Assembly: GCA_910584395.1 (NCBI GenBank)
Contig: CAJUAS010000044.1
Span: forward strand, 1-12,468
DNA: 12,468 nt
Direction of reading: 5' to 3'
Source: an uncultured Oscillospiraceae bacterium
GTDB taxonomy: Bacteria; Bacillota; Clostridia; Oscillospirales; Oscillospiraceae
Each line of letters begins with the position of its first letter. Positions within the stretch are counted from its first letter, which is position 1. The position numbers and the translations under genes are program-made. The notes under the pieces were generated by a model. It was not told the origin of the DNA. It saw only the letters and a program-made list of their open reading frames with translations, and did not search any database. Below are positions 1 through 6,000 of the stretch, piece after piece.

Positions 1-102
1 ACGCCACATGAGGGTATAGACGGACAGGGGCTTGGGATAGAAGAGATAGAAGGCCACGCCGCACAGCAGGGTGAGGAGGTAGGCCAGCCAAGACCTGACC
101 AT
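1..102 (-). CDS. N-terminus of a membrane protein, probably DUF58 family (partial)
   Basis: Only the first 34 codons are in the window; the gene runs off the left edge. The visible protein starts MVRSWLAYLLTLLCGVAFY and continues through a second hydrophobic stretch (LSVYTLMW), so it opens with a membrane anchor of one or two helices. The start ATG lies one base after the moxR stop codon, so the two genes are almost certainly co-transcribed and translationally coupled. In moxR operons the next gene is typically a DUF58 protein with two N-terminal membrane helices followed by a cytoplasmic domain, often followed by a transglutaminase-like protein. The DUF58 label therefore rests on gene order and the hydrophobic start; no diagnostic motif is in view. 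Confidence 0.6.
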   Translation of the reverse strand, partial: MVRSWLAYLLTLLCGVAFYLFYPKPLSVYTLMWR

Positions 103-103
103 A

Positions 104-1033
104 TCAGGCGATGGGGGGCTGGGGGACGCTTCGGAGGATGGAGGAAGCGATGACCAGCGTCTTTGCGCCGCCTGCGTCTGCTTCGGGGGTGAGCAGGAGA
201 CGATGGGCGGCGGTGATGGGGAAGGCGTCGGACACGTCGTGGGGGAGGACATAGTCGCGCCCCTCCAAGACCGCGTGGGCGCGGGCCATGGCAGCCACCG
301 CCAGCGTGCAGCGGGGGCTTGCCCCCCGCTGGAGCAGCTTGTGGCCGCGGGTGGCGTTCACCAGCGCGACGATATATTGCAGGACCGCCTCGGAGATGTG
401 GACTTGGGCGGTCTGCCGGCGCAGAGCGTCCAGCTCCCCGGCGGTGAGGACGGGCTGAACGGCGTTCAAAGGGTTGACCCCCTTGCGGTCGCGCACCATC
501 TGCACCTCCGCCGCCGGGTCAGGGTAGCCCATGGACAGCTTCACCATAAAACGGTCCATCTGGGAGTCGGGGAGGGGCTGTGTGCCCGCCGCCCCGGCGG
601 GGTTTTGGGTGGCGATGACAAAGAAGGGCTGGGGGACGCTGTGGGTCACGCCGTCCACCGTCACCTGTCCCTCCTCCATGGCCTCTAAAAGGGCGGACTG
701 GGTGCGGGAGGTGGCCCGGTTCAGCTCGTCCGCCAAAAAGAGGTTGCACAGCACCGCGCCGGGCTGGTATTCCATCTGCCCGGTCTGCTTGTTGTAAAGG
801 GAATAGCCCACCACGTCGGAGGGCATCACGTCGGGGGTGAACTGCACCCGCCCCCACCGCAGGCCCAAGGCGCGGGAGAAGGCCAGCGCCAGAGTGGTCT
901 TGCCAACCCCGGGCATATCCTCCAGCAAAACATGTCCTCCGGCCAAAATGACCTGAAGGGTGCGCCGGAGGATGTCAGGCTTGCCGACGACGGCCTTGGA
1001 CACCTCGGCCAAAACCTGTTCTTGGAATGTCAT
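104..1033 (-). CDS. moxR: MoxR-family AAA+ ATPase
   Basis: This is a complete 309-residue protein of the usual length for MoxR ATPases, which act as chaperone-like motors, often with DUF58 or VWA-domain partners encoded next door. Visible motifs in order: Walker A (PGVGKTT, residues 41-47), Walker B (LFLADELNRA, 98-107), sensor 1 (ATQNP, 141-145) and the arginine-finger region (SQMDRF, 157-162), followed by the helical lid domain. The start is supported by GGAGGTC about 8 bases upstream. It lies 19 bases downstream of the feoB stop with no terminator or promoter between them, and only one base before the next gene, so it is the middle gene of a feoAB-moxR-DUF58-like operon. The substrate is unknown; a role in metalloprotein or envelope assembly is inference. 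Confidence 0.93.
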   Translation of the reverse strand: MTFQEQVLAEVSKAVVGKPDILRRTLQVILAGGHVLLEDMPGVGKTTLALAFSRALGLRWGRVQFTPDVMPSDVVGYSLYNKQTGQMEYQPGAVLCNLFLADELNRATSRTQSALLEAMEEGQVTVDGVTHSVPQPFFVIATQNPAGAAGTQPLPDSQMDRFMVKLSMGYPDPAAEVQMVRDRKGVNPLNAVQPVLTAGELDALRRQTAQVHISEAVLQYIVALVNATRGHKLLQRGASPRCTLAVAAMARAHAVLEGRDYVLPHDVSDAFPITAAHRLLLTPEADAGGAKTLVIASSILRSVPQPPIA

Positions 1034-1052
1034 TGGTAGAGACCTCCGTTCG

Positions 1053-3479
1053 TTAGAGAATGAGGGAGCCCAGCTGGAAGATCAGGAAGGTCACACCGTA
1101 GGCGCACAAAAGCTGCCAGCCAAGGGAGAACAGCGTCCATTTCAGCGAACCCATCTCCCGGTACATGGTGCTTACCGCCGCCACACAGGGGACGTAGAGC
1201 AGGATGAACACCAAAAAGCAGTAAGCGGCAAGAGGGGAGGCAAACGTTCCGGCCAGCGCAGCGGCGACAGTCGTCCCCGCCGCGCCCAGAGAGAAGCCGT
1301 AGAGCAGGGAGAGGGTGGATACCACCGCCTCCTTGGCGATCAGCCCGGAGAGGAGGGCCACCGCCGCCTGCCACGCGCCAAAACCCAGCGGGGCAAGCAC
1401 CGGGGCGATGAACGCGCCCAGATGGCCCAAGAAGCTCTCGCCGGGGTCGGCCACCATCTGAAGCCCCGGGCCGAAGGACTGGAGAAACCAGAGCACCACG
1501 CTCATAGCTAAAATCAGCGTCCCCGCCTTGACCAAAAAGCCCCGCACCTTCTCCCACACATGGGCGGCGCAGTTGCGGAGCGTGGGCAGGCGGTAGGGGG
1601 GCAGCTCCAGCAGGAAGGGGGCTGGCTCGCCCCGGAAAACCGCTTTTTTGAAGAAAATGCCTGACAAAACGGCGCAGACAAGGCCGATCAGGTAGAGGGA
1701 GAACACCACCAGCCCGGCGTACTGGGGGAAGAAGGCGGCGGTGAGCAGGCCGTAGACAGGCAGCCGGGCGGAGCAGGACATAAAGGGGACGAGGAGCATG
1801 GTCATGCGGCGATCCTTTTCCTGTTCCATGGTGCGCGCGCCCATCAGGGCGGGGACGGTGCAGCCAAAGCCCATGAGCATAGGGATGAACGCCTTGCCGG
1901 AAAGGCCGAAGCGGCGCAAAAGCCTGTCCATGATAAAGGCGGCCCGGGCCATGTAGCCGGAGTCCTCCAAGATGGAGAGGAACAAAAACAGCAGGGCGAT
2001 CTGAGGGAGGAAGGTGAGCACGCCGCCCACTCCGCCGATGATGCCGTCCACCACCAGACGAATGAGCCAAGGCTGGGCGTGGGCGGAGGTGAGCAGTCCG
2101 CTGATCCAAGAGGAGAACACGCCGCCCACCAGATATTCCACTCCGTCAGAGAGGAACGAGCCCAGTGGGCCAAAGGTAAGGGCGAACATACACAGCATGG
2201 TCAGCAGAAAGATGGGGACGGCAAAGAGCTTATGGGTGACGATGGCATCGATCTTGTCCGAGGTGGTGAGACTGCCCAGCGGCCGGCCCTTTTTCACCGC
2301 CACGGTGGTGACCCGGCCGATGAAGCGGTAACGGCTGTCCGCCACCAGCGTCTCCCGGTCGCCCAGAGGGTAGGCGGCTTCGTAGGTCTCCACGATCCGG
2401 GAGAGCTTCCAGCGGGTCTCCGCGTCTAACTTCAGGGCCTCCTCCACCCGCTCGTCTCCCTCCAGCAGCTTGATGGAGGTCCAGTGGGCGGGGAGACCTG
2501 CGGCGTAGGCCCGGTCGTGGATCAGTTCGCCCACCTGATGGTGGATGCGGTGGGTGAAGGAATCGTAGAGGTCGTCAGGCTCTAAGGTAAAGCCGGAGTG
2601 GACGCACCGGTGGGCGGTTTTCAGCAGGTCGCCGATATGCTCTCCCGAGCGGGCGGTGATGGGGATGACAGGAACGCCCAAGGCTTGGGAGAGACGCTTC
2701 ACGTCGATCTTGTCGCCGTGCTTTTCCACCTCGTCCATGAAGTTGAGGGCCACCACCATGGGCTTTTCCAATTCCAGCAATTGGACGGTCAGATAGAGAT
2801 TTCGTTCCAGATTGGTGGCGTCCACGATGTTGATGATGGCGTCGGGGTCGTCCTCCACGATGAAATTCCGGGCCACGATCTCCTCCATGGAGTAGGGGGA
2901 GAGGGAGTAGATGCCGGGGAGATCCACGATGGTGACGGTGCGGCCATCCACCGCCGCAAGACCCTCCTTTTTCTCCACAGTGACGCCGGGCCAGTTGCCC
3001 ACATACTGGTTTGAGCCGGTGAGGGCATTAAAGAGGGTGGTTTTGCCGCAGTTGGGGTTGCCCACCAAGGCCAGCTTCATCTCCCGCACCTCGTGGGCCT
3101 CGGGGTCGGCCTCCTGCTTGTGGTGGACGTGTTCATGGGTGTGGGCCATGGCCATGCGGCGCAGGGTCTCCTCGTCGGGGACGGGCTCCACCATGGACAC
3201 CTTTCCGCCCTGTGCGGCGGCGGGGACGGCGTCGGGGTCACAGAGGGTGATGTGGCGGGCGTCCTCCTTTCGCAGGGACAGCTCATAGCCCCGGAGGGTC
3301 AGCTCCAGAGGGTCGCCGAAGGGGGCGACCTTGCGAAGGGTCACGGACACGCCGGGGGTCAGGCCCATATCTACCAAACGGCGCTTCACCGCGCCCCGCT
3401 CTGAACCGACAGAGGAGATGACCGCGCTTTCGCCGGGGGCGAGCTGGTCAAGTGTTCGCAGAGATGTTTGTTCCGCCAT
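1053..3479 (-). CDS. feoB: Ferrous iron transporter, FeoA-FeoB fusion
   Basis: This 808-residue fusion imports Fe2+ across the cytoplasmic membrane. Residues 1-83 form a FeoA (SH3-like) domain. A linker of about 50 residues follows and contains a histidine cluster (HTHEHVHHK, 113-121). The FeoB GTPase domain comes next: G1 GNPNCGKTT (140-148), switch I Thr167 in NWPGVTVEK, G3 DLPG (186-189), G4 NFMD (246-249) and a G5-like TARSGE (275-280). A helical regulatory domain precedes a polytopic membrane domain from about residue 415. Typical FeoB membrane motifs are present: GFGCTVPA (537-544), FMSCSARLPVY (566-576), GLIAKEAVV (712-720) and YVPCVAAVS (762-770). No separate FeoC is seen. The start has AAGGA about 9 bases upstream and a consensus promoter just beyond. 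FeoA-FeoB fusions are known in other bacteria. No convincing Fur box was seen. Confidence 0.96.
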   Translation of the reverse strand: MAEQTSLRTLDQLAPGESAVISSVGSERGAVKRRLVDMGLTPGVSVTLRKVAPFGDPLELTLRGYELSLRKEDARHITLCDPDAVPAAAQGGKVSMVEPVPDEETLRRMAMAHTHEHVHHKQEADPEAHEVREMKLALVGNPNCGKTTLFNALTGSNQYVGNWPGVTVEKKEGLAAVDGRTVTIVDLPGIYSLSPYSMEEIVARNFIVEDDPDAIINIVDATNLERNLYLTVQLLELEKPMVVALNFMDEVEKHGDKIDVKRLSQALGVPVIPITARSGEHIGDLLKTAHRCVHSGFTLEPDDLYDSFTHRIHHQVGELIHDRAYAAGLPAHWTSIKLLEGDERVEEALKLDAETRWKLSRIVETYEAAYPLGDRETLVADSRYRFIGRVTTVAVKKGRPLGSLTTSDKIDAIVTHKLFAVPIFLLTMLCMFALTFGPLGSFLSDGVEYLVGGVFSSWISGLLTSAHAQPWLIRLVVDGIIGGVGGVLTFLPQIALLFLFLSILEDSGYMARAAFIMDRLLRRFGLSGKAFIPMLMGFGCTVPALMGARTMEQEKDRRMTMLLVPFMSCSARLPVYGLLTAAFFPQYAGLVVFSLYLIGLVCAVLSGIFFKKAVFRGEPAPFLLELPPYRLPTLRNCAAHVWEKVRGFLVKAGTLILAMSVVLWFLQSFGPGLQMVADPGESFLGHLGAFIAPVLAPLGFGAWQAAVALLSGLIAKEAVVSTLSLLYGFSLGAAGTTVAAALAGTFASPLAAYCFLVFILLYVPCVAAVSTMYREMGSLKWTLFSLGWQLLCAYGVTFLIFQLGSLIL

Positions 3480-3515
3480 ATGACCACTTCCTTGAGCGGG
3501 AAAATTTCAGAAAAC

Positions 3516-3544
3516 ATTATAATACAAACCCGGGGAAATGGCAA
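3516..3544 (-). promoter_or_regulatory. Sigma-A promoter of the feoAB-moxR operon
   Basis: On the minus strand TTGCCA (3544-3539) is separated by exactly 17 bases from TATAAT (3521-3516), which places the start of transcription near 3509, about 30 bases before the feoB ATG. The -35 box starts one base after the T-run of the preceding terminator. Upstream DNA is therefore terminator sequence, leaving little room for an upstream activator. No clear Fur-type 7-1-7 repeat was recognised over the promoter. Confidence 0.8.
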
Positions 3545-3546
3545 TA

Positions 3547-3575
3547 AAAAAGCGGCGCTGCCCGCGCCGCTTTTT
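3547..3575 (-). terminator. Intrinsic terminator after the SGNH lipoprotein gene (symmetrical)
   Basis: GCGGCGC (3552-3558) pairs with GCGCCGC (3564-3570) around a 5-base loop. It is flanked by five A (3547-3551) and five T (3571-3575), so it could act on either strand. Its main role is to end the minus-strand lipoprotein gene that stops at 3590, which insulates the feoAB operon. Confidence 0.9.
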
Positions 3576-3589
3576 GCCGGTTATTTTGT

Positions 3590-4303
3590 TTACTCCTCCA
3601 CCGTGTGGGAGAGGATGTAGTTGGCCATGACCTTGTATTGGGAGGCCACCAGATGGACGCCGTCGGTGGAATTCTTTGAGGGGAGGTAGCCGTCCTCATC
3701 GGCGAAGCAGGAATAGAGATCTACCAGATAGCACTCCTGCTCCTCGCACAGCTCGGCGATGGCCTCGTTGAGCTTTTTGATGTTTTTCAGGTTGAAGGGG
3801 GTGGAATCGGATTTCTTTTTGGTGGTGGGGGTGGCGTTGAGGATGTAAATGGGGATGTCATCGCCCTGCGTGTCGTGGATCACGTCCAAGATCTTCTGCA
3901 TATTTTCCTTGTAGCGTTCTTTGGAGGTGGTGATCTCGTTGGTGCCCAGCATGATATAGATCTTGCTGAACTGCTTCTGCCCCAGCCCCTTTTTCAGCGT
4001 GCCCTTGCCGCCGCCCGGCAGATCGAACTTGCTGTACCCCGTCGTGCCGGCGGCGGAGAGTCCGGTGGCGGTGAAGTAGTGGATGTTGGACTGGACGCCG
4101 GAAAAGCCCTCAAAGCCCTCCATGAGGGAGTGGCCGATGACAGCGGAGTCGTCAAACCACTCGTCGCCCAGCTGGTCGCCTTCGGGGACGGGCTGGGTGT
4201 AGTCATAGGCGGGCTTGGGCGGGGGCGGGGTCTGGCACGCACCCAAGATCAGGGAGAGGGCCGTGGCGGACGCGGCGAGGATGCTGGCGATAGCTCTGGC
4301 CAT
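3590..4303 (-). CDS. SGNH/GDSL-family hydrolase, predicted lipoprotein
   Basis: The 237-residue protein starts with a lipoprotein signal peptide (hydrophobic residues 3-20, lipobox LGAC with Cys23), then a proline-rich tether (TPPPPKP), so it should sit on the outer face of the membrane. The remainder has the blocks of an SGNH esterase/lipase: block I VIGHSLMEGF (55-64, presumed nucleophile Ser59), LGTNE (119-123, with Asn122 of the oxyanion hole) and DGVH (214-217, Asp/His of the triad). Block I carries GHS where GDS is usual. Relatives include carbohydrate and cell-wall O-acetyl esterases, but the substrate cannot be told. The start is fixed by a perfect AGGAGGTG 7 bases upstream. It lies about 54 bases downstream of rnpB and no promoter was found in the gap, so read-through from rnpB may drive it. 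Confidence 0.88.
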   Translation of the reverse strand: MARAIASILAASATALSLILGACQTPPPPKPAYDYTQPVPEGDQLGDEWFDDSAVIGHSLMEGFEGFSGVQSNIHYFTATGLSAAGTTGYSKFDLPGGGKGTLKKGLGQKQFSKIYIMLGTNEITTSKERYKENMQKILDVIHDTQGDDIPIYILNATPTTKKKSDSTPFNLKNIKKLNEAIAELCEEQECYLVDLYSCFADEDGYLPSKNSTDGVHLVASQYKVMANYILSHTVEE

Positions 4304-4328
4304 AAAGGGACACCTCCTGAAGAATAAG

Positions 4329-4342
4329 CCCCCGTGAGGGGG
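4329..4342 (-). terminator. Short GC hairpin after rnpB, possible weak terminator
   Basis: Five C (4329-4333) and five G (4338-4342) can form a short stem with a 4-base loop about 16 bases past the rnpB 3' end. On the minus strand it is followed by CTTATTCTT, not a clean T-run, so termination is likely partial. It could also be a processing or stability hairpin in the leader of the lipoprotein gene. Confidence 0.4.
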
Positions 4343-4357
4343 AGGACTGTTGAAAAC

Positions 4358-4709
4358 GCAAGTAAGCCTGTAAGCCGGGTTCTGTCCTTTAAGACAGCCA
4401 TCTATCTCGACGCATTGTTGCCAATACGCTCAAGCCACCTCCACGGGACGGCCGGGCCGGCCTTGTGTCCCTCCACGGTGTTGCTCCGGATAGAGTTTAC
4501 AGCGATGGGCGCTTGGCACGCCATCGGGTGCGCTCTTACCGCACCTTTCCACCTTTTCCCGCCCGGTAAGGGGCGGGTAGTCTATTTCTGTTGCACTTTT
4601 CCTGAGGTCGCCCCCGGCGGGTGTTACCCGTTATCCTTGCCCTACGGAGCCCGGACTTTCCTCATGGCGGCTGTTTCCGGCGCGCCACGCGGCTGTCCAG
4701 CTTACTTGC
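4358..4709 (-). ncRNA. rnpB: RNase P RNA (type A-like)
   Basis: This is the catalytic RNA of RNase P, which trims the 5' leader of tRNA precursors, about 352 nt long. The universally conserved core is readable on the minus strand: GAGGAAAGTCCGGGCTC (4663-4647) near the 5' end, AGAGCGCACC and GTAAACTC in the middle, and ACAGAACCCGGCTTA (4385-4371) near the 3' end. The two ends pair as helix P1: GCAAGTAAGC at 4709-4700 with GCTTACTTGC at 4367-4358, a perfect 10-bp match that sets the boundaries. The CCGGAGCAA element after GTAAACTC fits the ancestral type A layout better than the Bacillus type B; this subtype call is by eye. Open frames through this stretch on the plus strand are spurious. Confidence 0.97.
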
Positions 4710-4716
4710 AGCTTCT

Positions 4717-4745
4717 ATTTTAGACTATCCCGACCGGGATGTCAA
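4717..4745 (-). promoter_or_regulatory. Strong sigma-A promoter of rnpB
   Basis: Minus strand TTGACA (4745-4740), a 17-base spacer and TAAAAT (4722-4717) place the transcription start at about 4710, right at the 5' end of the P1 helix. The spacer holds a perfect 6-bp inverted repeat (see 4727-4740). The promoter lies between the PAP2 terminator and rnpB, so rnpB is an independent unit. Confidence 0.9.
4727..4740. repeat. Inverted repeat inside the rnpB promoter spacer
   Basis: ATCCCG-AC-CGGGAT is a perfect dyad with 6-bp arms. It fills the spacer between the -10 and -35 boxes and shares one base with the -35 box. A protein bound here would sit exactly where RNA polymerase must bind, but no known operator was recognised and a chance repeat is possible. 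Confidence 0.6.
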
Positions 4746-4770
4746 ATACAAGTGAACGGTGAAATGCAAG

Positions 4771-4797
4771 AAAAAAGCCCGGCCTCTTAGGCCGGGC
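4771..4797 (-). terminator. Intrinsic terminator overlapping the PAP2 stop codon
   Basis: GCCCGGCC (4777-4784) pairs with GGCCGGGC (4790-4797) around the loop TCTTA (4785-4789), followed on the minus strand by six T (4776-4771). The PAP2 stop codon TAA (4789-4787) lies in the loop and the last two codons are in the stem. Confidence 0.9.
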
Positions 4798-5344
4798 GGG
4801 AAGCGCGCCATTGCAGGATCTTTTCCGACAAAAGCCAGCCGCACAGGGCGGCCAGATCGCCCACCACAAAGCCTGCCAGCACATCGGAAGGGTAGTGGAC
4901 GCCCACATAGAGCCGGGAGAGGGCCATCAGCACGCCCAAGATCACGACAGAGACCTTCATCCACTTTTTGGGCAGCGCCCGCAGCGAGCCGAAGGCAAAG
5001 GCAAACGCGGCGGAGGTATGCCCGGAGGGGAAGGAGTTGGGGTCATGCTCCGCCACCAGCGGGAGGAGGGCGGCGCAGTCGGTCCAAGGCCGCGGCCGGG
5101 CGAACAGATGCTTGAGGATCATGTTGGTAAACAGCAGGCTGAACACCAGAGCGCAGGCCGCGGCAAACCCGGCCCGGCGGGTCTTGGGGTGGCAGAGGAG
5201 CAAAAGGGTCAGAACGATAAACAGCGCGCCCCCATCGCCCAGATGGGTGAAAAAGGAGACGATGGGGTCGGTGACGGGGTTACGCAGAACGTTCTGAAAC
5301 CACAGGAGGATGGGCCGCTCCAGAGGGCTGAGGGCGGTGAACAT
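4787..5344 (-). CDS. PAP2-family membrane phosphatase
   Basis: This 185-residue integral membrane protein has the complete PAP2/type 2 phosphatidic acid phosphatase signature: KX6RP (Lys78 to Arg85-Pro86 in KHLFARPRP), PSGH (106-109) and SRX5HX3D (Ser143-Arg144, His150, Asp154). Hydrophobic segments at about 40-50, 58-78, 112-122, 131-147 and 154-172 fit a helical bundle with the active site near the outer face. Substrates in the family include undecaprenyl pyrophosphate (BcrC type), phosphatidylglycerophosphate and phosphatidic acid; sequence alone does not separate them. The start ATG lies 3 bases after the DUF4330 stop with only a weak GGGA-type ribosome site, which points to coupled translation. 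Next to wall-polymer glycosyltransferases, lipid-carrier recycling is the favoured inference. Confidence 0.93.
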   Translation of the reverse strand: MFTALSPLERPILLWFQNVLRNPVTDPIVSFFTHLGDGGALFIVLTLLLLCHPKTRRAGFAAACALVFSLLFTNMILKHLFARPRPWTDCAALLPLVAEHDPNSFPSGHTSAAFAFAFGSLRALPKKWMKVSVVILGVLMALSRLYVGVHYPSDVLAGFVVGDLAALCGWLLSEKILQWRASRPA

Positions 5345-5347
5345 GGC

Positions 5348-5866
5348 TTATTCCCAGTCGCAGGTGAGGATCGAGCCGTAGGTGAACTCAAAGTGGACGG
5401 TTTTGAGAATGTGGCTCTTGCCCACGCGGACTTCCTGCGTGCCCACCTCGTTGACGATGGGGTTGACCACATTGGCCTCCACGGTAAAGACCAGATCCAG
5501 ATGGGCCTTGTCGCCCTGTTCCTCCGAGGCGGTGACCACGCCGTTGTCATCGGGCTGGTAGTTCATGTGGGGGCGGGCCTCGACCTTGGTGACGTAGGCG
5601 TCCAGCAGGTCGCCGGTGGCCATGAGCTGGTCGCGGCCGCCGGCCGCCGCCATCTGACGCTGCACCTCCTCGTACACCTCGGGGGTGATGTTGGACACCA
5701 AAGTGGTGTAGGTGAGCTTGGTGGAGGAGTTGATGGGGTTGGCGTCGCGGCCGCGGACAAAACGGACGGCGAGGAAGAGGATGGCGGCGATCAGAACGAT
5801 GACCACCAGCAGATCAATCAGATTGATCTTGCCAAAGAGCTTGCCTTTTTCGTCGATGATCTTCAT
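5348..5866 (-). CDS. DUF4330 single-pass membrane protein
   Basis: The protein has 172 residues: a short positively charged N-terminus (MKIIDEKGKLFGKINLIDLL), one membrane helix at about 15-37, then an extracellular or periplasmic-side domain of about 135 residues. The opening and the overall plan match DUF4330, a family of unknown function common in Clostridia. An in-frame ATG 51 bases upstream (5917) would give a longer form, but that ATG is only a few bases from the predicted transcription start and has no ribosome site, whereas 5866 has GGGAGGT just upstream. It is first in a two-gene unit with the PAP2 phosphatase and is divergent from the GT-CsaB gene, so an envelope polysaccharide role is plausible. 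No catalytic motif is visible. Confidence 0.85.
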   Translation of the reverse strand: MKIIDEKGKLFGKINLIDLLVVIVLIAAILFLAVRFVRGRDANPINSSTKLTYTTLVSNITPEVYEEVQRQMAAAGGRDQLMATGDLLDAYVTKVEARPHMNYQPDDNGVVTASEEQGDKAHLDLVFTVEANVVNPIVNEVGTQEVRVGKSHILKTVHFEFTYGSILTCDWE

Positions 5867-5910
5867 GGGGACCTCCCAATTTATGTGTTGGCGGCGTCCG
5901 GTGGGAAGCC

Positions 5911-5939
5911 TTGCCAAAGTGATAAGGATAGTATATAAT
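5911..5939 (+). promoter_or_regulatory. Promoter of the GT-CsaB / TuaH-like operon
   Basis: TTGCCA (5911-5916), a 17-base spacer and TATAAT (5934-5939) predict a start near 5946 and a leader of about 55 bases ending in an AGGAGGT ribosome site (5988-5994). It overlaps completely with the divergent minus-strand promoter. Confidence 0.82.
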
Positions 5940-5958
5940 ATTTTACATATGAGTTCAA
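5930..5958 (-). promoter_or_regulatory. Promoter of the DUF4330-PAP2 unit
   Basis: Minus strand TTGAAC (5958-5953), a 17-base spacer and TATACT (5935-5930) predict a transcript starting near 5923 with a leader of about 57 bases. Its -10 box shares two bases with the -10 box of the plus-strand promoter at 5911-5939, so the two cannot be occupied at once. Confidence 0.72.
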
Positions 5959-6000
5959 GCCTTTTTTGTTTAAGGATTTCTTACAACAGGAGGTGGGGAA

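Noticed and set aside
1030..2109. 359-codon minus-strand frame in the feoB 3' half
   Set aside because: It is a second frame of the same strand with Arg/Pro/Gly-rich composition; the FeoB frame carries all family motifs.
3500..3508. Short palindrome GAAA-A-TTTC near the feoAB start as a metal-regulator site
   Set aside because: Too short and A/T-simple; no match to a Fur or DtxR type box could be made.
4334..4723. Plus-strand open frame of 129 codons
   Set aside because: It is entirely opposite rnpB, whose conserved RNA motifs and end-pairing explain the sequence.
5867..5917. Upstream start for the DUF4330 protein giving 17 extra residues
   Set aside because: There is no ribosome site, it is about 6 bases from the predicted transcript start, and the extension does not resemble the family N-terminus.
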